Origin: JBEDUK01 sp963781595
GTDB lineage: Bacteria > Actinomycetota > UBA4738
Length of the DNA stretch: 64,000 nucleotides
Assembly (NCBI GenBank): GCA_963781595.1
Contig: CAWAGG010000001.1
Coordinates: 558,001-622,000 of the forward strand
Direction: 5' to 3'
Shown here in pieces: positions 1 to 7,896 of this stretch. Under the pieces are notes generated by a model. That model did no database searches and was not told the DNA's origin. It saw nothing but the letters and a program-made list of their open reading frames with translations. Every line of letters starts with the position of its first letter. The stretch's first letter is position 1. A program made the position numbers and the translations under genes.

Positions 1-669
1 GACGGTCCGCCCGGCGCCGCCCAGGAACCGAGCGACCTCCTCGTGGGGGCGGACGGTCGCCGAGAGCCCGATCCGCTGGGCCGGCCGCGCCAGCAGCTCG
101 TCGAGGCGCTCCAACGACAGGGCGAGGTGCGCGCCGCGTTTGGTCCCCGCGACCGCGTGCACCTCGTCGATGATCACGGTCTCGACGTGGCGCAGCGCCT
201 CCCGTGCGGCGGAGGTGAGCACCAGGAAGAGCGACTCGGGCGTGGTGATCAGGATGTCCGGCGGCTCGCGGCCGAAACGACGGCGGTCCTCAGCCGGCGT
301 GTCTCCCGTCCTGATCGCCGTGGCGATCTGGGGTGCTGGCAGACCGGCCGCGGCAGCCGCCTGCGTCATCCCGGCGAGCGGCCCACGCAGGTTCCGTTCG
401 ATGTCGACGGCCAGGGCCTTGAGCGGCGAGACGTAGACCACCCGGAGGCGTTCGGCCTTCGGCGGTGTCGGGGCCGACGCCATCCGGTCGAGCGCCCACA
501 GGAACGCGGCGAGCGTCTTGCCCGAGCCCGTCGGGGCGACCACCAGGGCGTCGCCACCGGATGCGACAGCCGCCCACGCGCCCGCCTGCGCCGGAGTCGG
601 CGACGCGAACGCGCCCTCGAACCAGGTCTGGGCAAGGCTCGAGAAGCCGGAGAGGGGGCCGTCGGCCAT
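1..669 (-). CDS. lhr: Lhr-type ATP-dependent helicase, N-terminal part (runs off the window)
   Basis: Reading back from the ATG at 669, the frame is open for 223 codons to the window edge. It shows a superfamily 2 helicase N-terminus: a Q-motif-like PTPAQAGAW, Walker A APTGSGKT, motif Ia VSPLKALAVD, motif Ib TTPESL, Walker B box DEVH and motif III GLSATV. The order and wording (SPLKALAVDIERNL, TRRGAHL-like TKRGAHLALSLERL) are those of Lhr proteins, large helicases of about 1500 residues involved in nucleic-acid repair, so most of the protein lies outside. A -10-like TACCAT sits 7 nt before the ATG with no Shine-Dalgarno, so this start is probably leaderless. Family call is confident from motifs; substrate is not visible here. 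Confidence 0.9.
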   Translation of the reverse strand, partial: MADGPLSGFSSLAQTWFEGAFASPTPAQAGAWAAVASGGDALVVAPTGSGKTLAAFLWALDRMASAPTPPKAERLRVVYVSPLKALAVDIERNLRGPLAGMTQAAAAAGLPAPQIATAIRTGDTPAEDRRRFGREPPDILITTPESLFLVLTSAAREALRHVETVIIDEVHAVAGTKRGAHLALSLERLDELLARPAQRIGLSATVRPHEEVARFLGGAGRTV

Positions 670-676
670 GGACCCG

Positions 677-682
677 ATGGTA
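677..682 (-). promoter_or_regulatory. -10 box of a leaderless promoter for lhr
   Basis: TACCAT on the minus strand ends 7 nt before the lhr ATG, which would place the transcript start at or next to the start codon. No -35 match was recognised. Confidence 0.5.
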
Positions 683-793
683 GCCCCCGGCACCGACGAC
701 GACGCAAGCCGCCGGCTCCGCCCGTCCGTAGTACAGCCATGCGCCGGCCTCGGCGCGATGAGCGGCCGATGCCGACGGGTCAGGAGGCGGGGG

Positions 794-1291
794 ATGGTGG
801 GTCGAACGATGAAGCTGCTGACAGGAGTGTTCGCGCTGGCGATCGTGACCGCGGCGTGCGGAGGTTCATCCTCGGCGAGCTCGACGACGGGCGGGACGGC
901 GCCCCCAACGACGTCGGCGTCGCCGACCGAGGAGCCGTCCCCGTCGGCGTCGTCGTCGGGGGGTGGGCAGATCACGATAGGGAGCGATCAAGCGAACGAC
1001 CACGGTTCGAAGGACGCCTCGGGCATGTCGAGCCTCGAGGTCGAACTGGACGACTTCTACTTCTCGCCGACCGTCGTGACTGGCACGCCGGGTCAGTCGC
1101 TCAAGCTCGAGCTCAAGAACGAGGGGACGGCGCTGCACAACTTCACGCTCGCGGATCAGAGCATCGATGAGGACGTGACGGCAGGGGAGGACGTGAACGT
1201 GACGGTCACGATCCCGCAGTCGGGGTTCGTCGAGTTCTTCTGCAAGTACCACAGGGCGATCGGCATGGTGGGCGAGCTCTCGACCCCGTAG
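794..1291 (+). CDS. Cupredoxin-domain lipoprotein (blue copper-like)
   Basis: 165 residues. An AGGAGG at 782-787 places the start at the ATG at 794. The N-terminus is a lipoprotein signal: hydrophobic LLTGVFALAIVTAAC with the lipobox Cys followed by GG. A Ser/Thr/Pro-rich linker of about 60 residues tethers the C-terminal domain outside the membrane. That domain ends in a type 1 copper pattern: a His in LHNF, then Cys and His in FFCKYH and a Met in GMVGEL, matching the plastocyanin/amicyanin-like ligand set. It is likely a cell-surface electron carrier or copper-binding protein. The partner is not clear, although the respiratory genes at 55-63 kb could be served. It is divergent from lhr and followed by a strong hairpin. 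Confidence 0.85.
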   Translation: MVGRTMKLLTGVFALAIVTAACGGSSSASSTTGGTAPPTTSASPTEEPSPSASSSGGGQITIGSDQANDHGSKDASGMSSLEVELDDFYFSPTVVTGTPGQSLKLELKNEGTALHNFTLADQSIDEDVTAGEDVNVTVTIPQSGFVEFFCKYHRAIGMVGELSTP

Positions 1292-1312
1292 ACCGGTTCA
1301 CGTCCCCACGAG

Positions 1313-1342
1313 CGCCCGCCCGAGCCGGCAGTCGGGCGGGCG
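1313..1342 (+). terminator. Hairpin terminator after the cupredoxin gene
   Basis: An 11-bp perfect stem (arms 1313-1323 and 1332-1342, CGCCCGCCCGA and complement) with an 8-nt loop starts 21 nt after the stop codon. There is no T tract, as is common in high-GC genomes. Confidence 0.6.
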
Positions 1343-1420
1343 GCGCCGGACGGGCCGGAGCGACCTCCGGGACCGTGCGGCGAGGCCGCGATCACCCAGC
1401 CGATCGTGGCCACCGGGGTG

Positions 1421-1450
1421 GACGAGGGCGGGACCCCCACCGCCCTCGTC
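1421..1450. other. Second hairpin in the 1292-1690 intergenic stretch
   Basis: Arms GACGAGGGCG at 1421-1430 and complement at 1441-1450 with a 10-nt loop. It may be a second terminator or a structure in the leader region of the next gene. The 399-bp gap holds this, the preceding terminator and the promoter at 1539-1567; no gene was recognised. Confidence 0.4.
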
Positions 1451-1538
1451 GACACCGGCCCACCGGAGGCGCCGGGCCACCTCCGGCGGCAGCGGCGCTC
1501 GGCGCCCGTTCCCGTGCCGAACCGATAGGTCCGAACGG

Positions 1539-1567
1539 TTGACGAGGCCCGTCGGGCCTTGTAGCGT
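1539..1567 (+). promoter_or_regulatory. Candidate sigma-70-type promoter for the TauE/SafE gene
   Basis: TTGACG at 1539-1544 and TAGCGT at 1562-1567 are separated by 17 bp, the ideal spacing. The expected transcript would carry a leader of about 117 nt before the GTG at 1691. Confidence 0.5.
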
Positions 1568-1690
1568 CCGAACCTGCAGCTGACCAGACGACTGGAGGCC
1601 GCGGCGTGATTCATCGTGCCGCGGCTTCTTCCGTTTTCCGGGAGCAGGGCCGAGGGGACCGGACAGACCGGACCGGAGGAGGACGCTTTC

Positions 1691-2779
1691 GTGCACATCG
1701 ACCCGTACATCGCGCTCGCCGGACTGATGGTCGGGTTCGTCGTCGGGATGACGGGGATGGGCGGTGGCGCCCTCATGACCCCGATCCTGGTCCTCCTGTT
1801 CAAGGTCGACGTCGGCACGGCCGTCACGAGCGACCTCGTCGCGGCCCTCGTGATGAAGCCGGTCGGCGGCGGCGTCCACATGGCGCGCAAGACGGTGCAA
1901 TGGAGCCTGGTGAAGTGGCTGTGTGTCGGATCGGTTCCCGGGGCGATCATCGGGACGCTCATCGTCAAGGCGTTGCGGGACAGCTCGGCGAACGTGGAGG
2001 CCGACCTCAAGGTCATCCTGGGTTCGGTCCTAATCCTGGCATCCGCGACGATGATCCTGCGGGCCTGGCTCTCGGGCCGCCGGACGCAGCGCGAGCAGCG
2101 GATCCTGGCCGCCGGCGGTCACGTCGAGTCGAAGCCGCTGGTCACGAAGCCCTTCCTCACGCTCCTGATCGGGTTCGTCGGCGGCGCCGTCGTCGGCATG
2201 ACCTCGGTGGGCTCGGGGTCCTTGATCATCGTCATGATGATGCTGCTGTACCCGCGACTGAAGGGGAAGGACCTGGTCGGGACCGACCTGGTACAGGCGA
2301 TCCCGCTGGTCGCGGCCGCGGCCCTCGCGCACGTGTTCATCCTCCACGACTTCGAGTTGGCCCTGACCTCGTCGATCCTGATCGGCAGCATCCCGGGCGT
2401 GTACCTCGGCGCGCGACTCTCCTCTCGTGCGCCCGACGGCGTGATCCGGCCGGCTCTCGTATTCGTGCTGTTCGCCTCGGGGTTGAAGCTGGTCGGCGTG
2501 CCGACGGACACGCTCGCCTGGATCCTGCTGGCGATGATCATCGTTGGCCTGCCGCTGTGGGGCGCGGTCGACGCGGCCGGCCGACCGAGGCAAGAGTGGG
2601 TGGACACCGGCCTCAGCCGTCGGACCTGGGTCGGGGTCCAATGGGCCGGCGCCCTGTTCGGCATCGGGTTCGCGGCGGCTTGCGCGTACTTCGGCAGCGT
2701 CCGGCGCAGGCTCGTGGCCGAGGGCAGCAAGCGCGACATCGAACTCGAGCCGGTCACCGTCCAGACCGTGTTCGACTGA
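1691..2779 (+). CDS. TauE/SafE family sulfite/organosulfur exporter
   Basis: 362 residues from the GTG at 1691, which is preceded by a good GGAGGAGGA at about 1675-1683. An upstream in-frame GTG at 1616 lacks that signal. The protein is an integral membrane protein with two homologous halves, each starting with a glycine-rich helix: GFVVGMTGMGGGALMTP near the N-terminus and GGAVVGMTSVGSGSLIIV near the middle. This duplicated pattern is the signature of TauE/SafE (PF01925) anion exporters, which move sulfite, sulfoacetate or similar. A short C-terminal tail is basic and probably cytosolic. Downstream DUF2292 and SsuBC-like genes support a sulfur role, but the substrate is not shown by sequence. 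Confidence 0.9.
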   Translation: MHIDPYIALAGLMVGFVVGMTGMGGGALMTPILVLLFKVDVGTAVTSDLVAALVMKPVGGGVHMARKTVQWSLVKWLCVGSVPGAIIGTLIVKALRDSSANVEADLKVILGSVLILASATMILRAWLSGRRTQREQRILAAGGHVESKPLVTKPFLTLLIGFVGGAVVGMTSVGSGSLIIVMMMLLYPRLKGKDLVGTDLVQAIPLVAAAALAHVFILHDFELALTSSILIGSIPGVYLGARLSSRAPDGVIRPALVFVLFASGLKLVGVPTDTLAWILLAMIIVGLPLWGAVDAAGRPRQEWVDTGLSRRTWVGVQWAGALFGIGFAAACAYFGSVRRRLVAEGSKRDIELEPVTVQTVFD

Positions 2780-2814
2780 AGCGTCCGTCCGTCGTGGCGC
2801 TCGGCCTCGGGGTA

Positions 2815-2820
2815 TACCAT
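2815..2820 (+). promoter_or_regulatory. -10 box before the phosphotransferase gene
   Basis: TACCAT (within GGTATACCAT) ends 9 nt before the GTG at 2830, giving a leader of only a few nucleotides. There is no Shine-Dalgarno. Confidence 0.4.
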
Positions 2821-2829
2821 CGGGCCGCC

Positions 2830-3798
2830 GTGGATCCCGGGGCCATCATCGAGCGGCTGTGGCCGGGCGAGGACGTCGTCGTCGAACCGCTGGGCGGCGG
2901 CATCACGAACCACAACTTCAAGGTGACCGCCGACGGCGGGAGCTACGTGCTGCGGATCGGCGGGAAGGACACCGAGCTGCTCGGGATCTCACGTTCCGTC
3001 GAGGAGGCCGCCGCGCGGATGGCCGCCGACATCGGGGTCGGTCCCGAGGTCGTCGACGTGGTCCGGCCCGAGGGCTACCTGGTCACGAGGTTCATCGACG
3101 GTGATCCGATCCCACTCGAGGCCATGCGGCTCGGCGGCGCCATCGGGGTGGTCGCGGCCGCGCTGCGCCGGATCCACGACGCTCCACCGATCCCGGGTCG
3201 CTTCGACGCCCATCGGGTCGTCGAGACCTACGCGGATACGGCCGAGCGGCGCGGTGTGCGGATCCCCGAGCGGTACGGGTGGGCTCACGAGCTCTCGGAG
3301 CGGATCGAACGTGCGCGGGGCCCCCAGGCACCCGTCCCCTGCCACAACGATCTGCTGAACGCGAACTTCATCCGTCCCACGACGGCCGACGCGGACGACC
3401 TGGACGGCTCGGACGTCATGGACCCGGCCGGCCGGGACGGCCTCTCCGTCCGGATCGTCGACTGGGAGTACGCGGGTATGGGCGACCGGTTCTTCGACCT
3501 GGGGAACTTCTCGATCAACCACGGGTTCGAACCAGAACACGACCGCGAGTTGCTGTCCGCGTACTTCGGCGGATCAGCGCGGGACGAGGACCTCGCGTCG
3601 CTCCGGCTCATGCGGTTCATGTCCGACTTCCGCGAGGCGATGTGGGGCGTCGTGCAGCAGGGCATCTCCGAGCTGGACTTCGATTTCGTCGCCTACGCCG
3701 ACGAGCACTTCGAACGCCTCCGCGAGACCGCCGACGACCCGCGGTTCGATGGATGGCTCGACGTCGCCGCCTCATCGGGAGCGAGCGTCGATGGCTGA
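2830..3798 (+). CDS. Choline-kinase/APH-fold phosphotransferase
   Basis: 322 residues from the GTG at 2830; an in-frame GTG at 2794 is possible. The eukaryotic-kinase-like APH fold is visible: N-lobe GGGITNHNFKV and LRIGGKDTELLGI, catalytic loop CHNDLLNANF (Asp base and Asn), and metal-binding IVDWEYAGMGDRFFDLGN. The wording of the last two motifs is that of choline/ethanolamine or thiamine kinases (LicA-like) more than antibiotic kinases. It would phosphorylate a small alcohol with ATP in the cytosol. It lies 50 nt after the TauE gene and its last 8 nt overlap the next gene, so it is probably co-transcribed with the transporter genes. A link to choline or another amine is inference. Confidence 0.8.
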   Translation: MDPGAIIERLWPGEDVVVEPLGGGITNHNFKVTADGGSYVLRIGGKDTELLGISRSVEEAAARMAADIGVGPEVVDVVRPEGYLVTRFIDGDPIPLEAMRLGGAIGVVAAALRRIHDAPPIPGRFDAHRVVETYADTAERRGVRIPERYGWAHELSERIERARGPQAPVPCHNDLLNANFIRPTTADADDLDGSDVMDPAGRDGLSVRIVDWEYAGMGDRFFDLGNFSINHGFEPEHDRELLSAYFGGSARDEDLASLRLMRFMSDFREAMWGVVQQGISELDFDFVAYADEHFERLRETADDPRFDGWLDVAASSGASVDG

Positions 3799-3994
3799 GG
3801 AGCCGATCCGATCGGAGGATGCCGCGCGGCGTGACGCCACGGCCGACTGGTCGAAGCTCCCCGAGGACGAACGGGACGTCCTGCTCAAGGTCTCGGAGAT
3901 CCTGAAGCGGATCCAGTTCGGCACGGTGGTCCTCGTGATCCAGGACGGCAAGGTCGTACAGATCGAGATGGCCGAGAAGTTCCGGTTGCGCTGA
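3791..3994 (+). CDS. YezD family small protein (DUF2292)
   Basis: 67 residues, starting inside the end of the kinase gene (8-nt overlap) and ending in TGATG that shares one base with the next start. The C-terminal half IQFGTVVLVIQDGKVVQIE followed by EKFRLR is the DUF2292/YezD signature. These small cytosolic proteins have no proven activity but are often found in sulfate or sulfonate assimilation operons, which agrees with the flanking TauE and SsuBC-like genes. The acidic N-terminal 30 residues are variable. Confidence 0.85.
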   Translation: MAEEPIRSEDAARRDATADWSKLPEDERDVLLKVSEILKRIQFGTVVLVIQDGKVVQIEMAEKFRLR

Positions 3995-4890
3995 TGGGTG
4001 CGGAGGGGACGATCGGCGATCGGGAACGGCTCCGCGAAGCGCCGCATCGGCGCTGGGGACGCGTCGGGAAGGCCGGCGTCCTGTACCCGCTGCCCCCCGA
4101 GGACCAGGCGCCGAAGCTCTCGTTCCGCGGGGTCGGCAAGACGTACGTGAACGCGCGCGGCGAGCCGGTCGAGGCGATCGCCGACGTCTCGTTCGACGTC
4201 GCGCCGGGGGAGTTCGTCTGCATCCTGGGACCGTCCGGCTGCGGCAAGACCACCGTCCTGAACATCCTGGCCGGCCTGATCAAGCCGACGACGGGCGACG
4301 CGCTGGTGAACGGACGGCCGATCCCACCCCCTGGGCCGGACCGCGCGATGCTCTTCCAGGAGCCGGCGCTGTTCCCCTGGCTCTCGATCCGCGGGAACAT
4401 CGAGTTCGCCCTGAAGCTGATCGGCATCGCGCAGGACGAACGCGCCGATCGCACGATGACCTGGCTGCGGAAGGTGCACCTGAGCCGGTTCGCGGACGCG
4501 CAGCCGCACGAGCTGTCCGCCGGGATGCGCCAGCGGGCGGCCCTCGCGCGAGCCCTCGCGTGCGACCCGGACGTGCTCCTCGCGGACGAACCGTTCGGCT
4601 CGCTCGATGCGCAGGCGCGTGAGCTGCTGCAGGACGAGCTGCAGCGCGTGTGGGCCGAGAACCGCAAGACGTTCGTCTTCGTCACGCACAACGTCCGGGA
4701 GGCGGTGTTCCTCGCCGACCGGGTCCTGCTGATGTCGGCGCCGCCGGGCACGCTGCTGGAGGGGCAGCGGATCCGGACGCCGCGGCCGCGGAGCTACGAC
4801 GACGTGCTGATAGCGAAGGTGGTCGCAGACATCCACGACCATCTGGTCCAGGAGGTCGACAAGGTAGTGGCCCGTGAGATCGGCGACTGA
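3994..4890 (+). CDS. ABC importer ATPase, nitrate/sulfonate/taurine (SsuB/TauB) type
   Basis: 298 residues. Complete ABC ATPase: Walker A GPSGCGKTT, Q-loop LFQEPALFPWLS, signature LSAGMRQRAALARAL, Walker B VLLADEPFG and switch His in FVFVTHNVREAV. The FPW(L) Q-loop and the VTHNVREAV wording are typical of the SsuB/TauB/NrtD group, which energises import of sulfonates, taurine, nitrate or thiamine precursors. About 40 extra residues precede the core, possibly because the true start is internal; the TGATG overlap with the previous gene favours the start given. The partner permease overlaps its 3' end by 17 nt. No periplasmic-type binding protein gene is adjacent. Confidence 0.9.
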   Translation: MGAEGTIGDRERLREAPHRRWGRVGKAGVLYPLPPEDQAPKLSFRGVGKTYVNARGEPVEAIADVSFDVAPGEFVCILGPSGCGKTTVLNILAGLIKPTTGDALVNGRPIPPPGPDRAMLFQEPALFPWLSIRGNIEFALKLIGIAQDERADRTMTWLRKVHLSRFADAQPHELSAGMRQRAALARALACDPDVLLADEPFGSLDAQARELLQDELQRVWAENRKTFVFVTHNVREAVFLADRVLLMSAPPGTLLEGQRIRTPRPRSYDDVLIAKVVADIHDHLVQEVDKVVAREIGD

Positions 4891-5746
4891 CTCGCAGTCG
4901 GCCGAGCCACCCGCGCCCGGCGGACCGCATGCAGCACCCGCCAGGGATGCCCGACGCGCCTCGAACGCCCGGTGGGTGTGGCGGCAGGCGTGGCCGGTCC
5001 TGCTGACGGTCGGCGTGATCCTGTTCGCGTGGTGGTTCGTCACCGCGACCGGCCTGGTGAGCACCACGTCGCTCCCCTCTCCGGCGACCGTCTGGGCGAC
5101 GTTCTGGCGGCTGGTCGAGGACGGCACGATCCCGACGGCGGCGGGCAAGACGATCGTTCGGCTGATCGTGGCGTTCGGCATCGCCTTGGTGCTAGGGACA
5201 CTGCTCGGGTACGGCCTCTCCGCGTCGTCGTTCGCGCGGCGCAGCATCGGCGCGCTGGTCGTGGCGCTCCAGGCGGTGCCGCCGATCGCGTGGCTCCCGC
5301 TCGCGGTCGTGTGGTTCAACTTCAGCGAGCGCGCCGTGGTGTTCGTGGGGATCGTCGGGGCATTCCCCGCCGTGACGCTCGCGACATCGAACAGCATCCG
5401 GCAGGTGTCGCCGCTGCTCTACCGAGCGGGACAGACGCTCGGCGCCAGGGGTTGGCGGCTGCAACGGCACGTCGTGTTCCCCGCGGCGCTCCCCGGGTAC
5501 CTGTCCGGCATGCAGCTGGCGTGGGGCTACTGCTGGCGGTCACTGCTCGCAGGAGAGTTGATCACGAACACGGCGAAGGCGTTCGGCCTCGGGCAGGAGC
5601 TGGTCCGGTCGCAGCTGCGGGACTCCACGGCCGAGGTCCTGGCGATCCTCGCGGTGATCATCGCGATCGGGATGGTGGTCGACCTGCTGATCTTCGGCCT
5701 GGTCGATCGTCGGCTACGGCTGCGCAGAGGCCTGACGCTCCACTGA
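4874..5746 (+). CDS. ABC importer permease, SsuC/TauC type
   Basis: 290 residues from a GTG that overlaps the ATPase gene by 17 nt. After a 35-residue polar N-terminus there are about six membrane segments and the BPD_transp_1 coupling region, with the expected EAA-like loop around RAGQTLGARGWRLQRHVVFPAALPG. SLPSPATVW near the first periplasmic loop is characteristic of the SsuC/TauC/ThiX family. It forms the membrane channel for the ATPase encoded just before. The binding protein that would give specificity is missing from the window, so the substrate (sulfonate, nitrate or pyrimidine) is open. Neighbours favour sulfur. Confidence 0.9.
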   Translation: MRSATDSQSAEPPAPGGPHAAPARDARRASNARWVWRQAWPVLLTVGVILFAWWFVTATGLVSTTSLPSPATVWATFWRLVEDGTIPTAAGKTIVRLIVAFGIALVLGTLLGYGLSASSFARRSIGALVVALQAVPPIAWLPLAVVWFNFSERAVVFVGIVGAFPAVTLATSNSIRQVSPLLYRAGQTLGARGWRLQRHVVFPAALPGYLSGMQLAWGYCWRSLLAGELITNTAKAFGLGQELVRSQLRDSTAEVLAILAVIIAIGMVVDLLIFGLVDRRLRLRRGLTLH

Positions 5747-5798
5747 GACGCGCGGAGTCACGCGCCGGCGTCTCGATCGACCACGGCGCGGGCGAGCG

Positions 5799-6437
5799 TT
5801 AGGAGCGGTTCCAGGACCAGGGCAAGCGCGACGGTTCGGGGGCCGTCTCGGGCTCGATCATCTCGACGGCGTCGACCGGGTCGTCGCTCTCGTCACCGAT
5901 CTGGATGTTCAGGTGCCCGATCGCGTCGGCGAGATCGTCGAAGTCGCTCCCGTCCGAACCGTTGAGCACGATCCCGGCCACAACGGGCCGGTGGTCGCCG
6001 TCGCCGTTGGCGACCGCCGCGCCGCCGCTCGCCGTCGACAGGTCGCCGGTCGCCGTCCCCGTATCGCCGTTCGCCGTCCCCGTATCGCCGTTCGCCGTCC
6101 CCGTATCTGCGTCCCCTTCGCCGTTCGCCGTCCCCGTATCACCGTTCGCCGTCGACGCGTCGCCGGTCGCGATGGCCGTGTAGCTCTTCGCGACCGCCGT
6201 CGTTCCGCCATCCTCGTAGAGGATCCCCTCGACGACCGACGCGCTCAGCGCCGTGGCCTCCGCGATCTCTTCGATCGTGAACCCGGACGACTTCGCCCGG
6301 TGCATCACGTACCGCCGGAAGCCATCGGACCGCTCCAGCTCTCCGACCGCGTACGCGTACTCCTGGCACGCGTCGCCCAGGATCCTGAGCACGAGCTGCC
6401 GCTCCATCTCCTGCGCTTGCTCATCCGTAAGTCGCAC
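5799..6437 (-). CDS. Helix-turn-helix-like protein with a 7-residue tandem repeat (unknown function)
   Basis: 212 residues from a GTG at 6437 preceded by GGAGGAGGG. The first 90 residues are charged and helical, with GFTIEEIAEATALSASVVEGIL resembling a helix-turn-helix. The middle is low complexity: TANGDTG-type units occur in tandem, with GEGDAD and ATGDLSTASG variants, encoded by 21-bp DNA repeats at 6051-6139. The C-terminus is acidic. No signal peptide or membrane segment. I do not recognise a family. The upstream open frame continues to 7280, but that part is a shadow of the GNAT gene on the other strand. Confidence 0.6.
   Translation of the reverse strand: MRLTDEQAQEMERQLVLRILGDACQEYAYAVGELERSDGFRRYVMHRAKSSGFTIEEIAEATALSASVVEGILYEDGGTTAVAKSYTAIATGDASTANGDTGTANGEGDADTGTANGDTGTANGDTGTATGDLSTASGGAAVANGDGDHRPVVAGIVLNGSDGSDFDDLADAIGHLNIQIGDESDDPVDAVEMIEPETAPEPSRLPWSWNRS
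6051..6139. repeat. 21-bp tandem repeat inside the minus-strand gene
   Basis: The 14-nt core CGCCGTCCCCGTAT occurs at 6051-6064, 6072-6085, 6093-6106 and 6126-6139. The first three are exactly 21 bp apart and the fourth is 33 bp later. The period is a multiple of three, so copy-number change would keep the reading frame. Confidence 0.9.
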
Positions 6438-6641
6438 GCCACCCTCCTCCGAGTCCGACCACGTCCATCGGCATATCGGCATCATCGGCTGGTCACTTGA
6501 TAGGTACCGATCGGCGGGATCCGGAGCACGTGTCCGAGGCCGAACGGCCCAGCGCTCACGTCGGAAGGTCCGGGCCAACTCCCCGATCGAGGGTATGGGG
6601 CCGCCTCCCGGAAAGCGATCCGCGGTGCCGATCGCAAGGGG

Positions 6642-6647
6642 TACGCT
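6642..6647 (+). promoter_or_regulatory. -10 box of a leaderless promoter
   Basis: TACGCT ends 6 nt before the ATG at 6654; no Shine-Dalgarno is present. Confidence 0.45.
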
Positions 6648-6653
6648 GCAGCG

Positions 6654-7223
6654 ATGCAGCCTCCGGGCGCGACGGGCGTGATCCGAGCGGCCAGGGTCGA
6701 CGACGCCGGCGCGATCGCGCGCATCCACGTCCGTTCGTGGCAGGCGGCCTATCGGGGCCATGTCCCCGATCGATTCCTGGACGGCCTGGAGGTGGACCGC
6801 CGCGCCGAGTTCTGGGCCCACGAGATCGGGGAGCCGGAACCGGAGACACGCGTCTGGGTCATCGAGCGCAGCGGTGAGGTGATCGGATTCGCCGGAACGG
6901 GCCGCTCGCACGACCAGGACGCCACGCCGGAGACCGCCGAGGTCTACACGATCTACCTCGCGCCAGAGGTGGTCGGCCGGGGCGTCGGCCAGACGCTCCT
7001 GGCCCATGCCGTCGAGGACCTCCGTGCGCGGAGCTTCGAACGGGCCGTGCTCTGGGCGTTCGCGTCGAACGAACGCGGCCGCCGGTTCTACGAGGCCGCG
7101 GGCTGGCGGCACGATGGCGGCGTCAAGGCGGACCGGTTCGGCGACGTCGACCTCGAGATCGTTCGATACGTGATGGACCTGGGGGTCGGGTCTTCGGCTG
7201 TATCTTCGGAGGATGTCGGGTGA
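6654..7223 (+). CDS. GNAT family N-acetyltransferase
   Basis: 189 residues. The GNAT fold is visible from IRAARVDDAGAIARIHVRSW at the N-terminus, the central strand VYTIYLAPEVVGRGVG with the acetyl-CoA pyrophosphate loop (V.GRGVGQTLL), and the C-terminal NERGRRFYEAAGW motif. HVRSWQAAYRG is the wording of a common actinobacterial acetyltransferase subgroup. It would transfer an acetyl group from acetyl-CoA to an amine in the cytosol; the acceptor cannot be read from sequence. Its 3' end overlaps the next gene by 11 nt, implying co-transcription. Confidence 0.9.
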   Translation: MQPPGATGVIRAARVDDAGAIARIHVRSWQAAYRGHVPDRFLDGLEVDRRAEFWAHEIGEPEPETRVWVIERSGEVIGFAGTGRSHDQDATPETAEVYTIYLAPEVVGRGVGQTLLAHAVEDLRARSFERAVLWAFASNERGRRFYEAAGWRHDGGVKADRFGDVDLEIVRYVMDLGVGSSAVSSEDVG

Positions 7224-7887
7224 ACGAGCCTCACTCCGCACGCCGCGAACGACGGTCAAACGACTGCCGAAGCGAGGCACCTACGACCGCGACACGGTCC
7301 ACGCGATCCTCGACGAGGCGCTGATCTGCCATCTCGGGTTCGTCCACGACGGCCAGCCGTACGTGATACCGACCGGGTTCGCCCGCGACGGTGACACGCT
7401 CTACGTCCACGGCTCTCCGGCCAGCAGGATGCTTCGGACCTTGTCGACCGGCGTCCCCGTCTGCGTGACGGTGACGCTGCTGGACGGGATGGTCGTCGCG
7501 CGCTCGGCGTTCCATTCCTCGATGAACTACCGGTCGGTCGTGGTCCTCGGGACCGCGACGCCGGTGACGGACCGACCGCGGAAGCTCCACGCGATGCGCG
7601 CGCTCGTCGACACGCTGATCCCCGGGCGGTGGGACGACCTCCGTCCCATCAGCGAGAAGGAGCTGAAGGCCACGCTGGTCCTCGAGATCCCGCTCCGCGA
7701 AGCGTCCGCGAAGGTCCGCACCGGCGGTCCGAACGACGACGAGGAAGACTACGCCTTGCCGATCTGGGCCGGCGTGGTCCCCCTCGCCCAGGAGCCGTCG
7801 CCCCCGATCCCGGACGAACGGCTCTCCGACGGGATCGCGGCTCCCACGTACGTGCGGCGGTACCGTCGGCCGGTCGCCGGCCGCTGA
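7213..7887 (+). CDS. Pyridoxamine 5'-phosphate oxidase-fold FMN-binding protein (Nim-like)
   Basis: 224 residues. The split-barrel flavin fold is seen in the region YDRDTVHAILDEALICHLGF, QPYVIPTGFARDGDTLYVHG, SPASRMLRTLSTGVPVCVTVT and the SSMNYRSVVVLG strand. This arrangement matches the PPOX-like family that includes the nitroimidazole reductase NimA and FMN-binding proteins. It probably binds FMN as a dimer and reduces a small substrate. It starts inside the preceding acetyltransferase gene, so both are made from one transcript. Convergent with the MFS gene, with a 9-nt gap. Confidence 0.85.
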   Translation: MSGERASLRTPRTTVKRLPKRGTYDRDTVHAILDEALICHLGFVHDGQPYVIPTGFARDGDTLYVHGSPASRMLRTLSTGVPVCVTVTLLDGMVVARSAFHSSMNYRSVVVLGTATPVTDRPRKLHAMRALVDTLIPGRWDDLRPISEKELKATLVLEIPLREASAKVRTGGPNDDEEDYALPIWAGVVPLAQEPSPPIPDERLSDGIAAPTYVRRYRRPVAGR

Positions 7888-7896
7888 CCGCCGCCG

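Noticed and set aside
43..1170. Long plus-strand open frame covering the lhr end and the cupredoxin start
   Set aside because: It is Arg/Gly/Pro-rich with no recognisable domain and overlaps two clear genes; a high-GC shadow frame.
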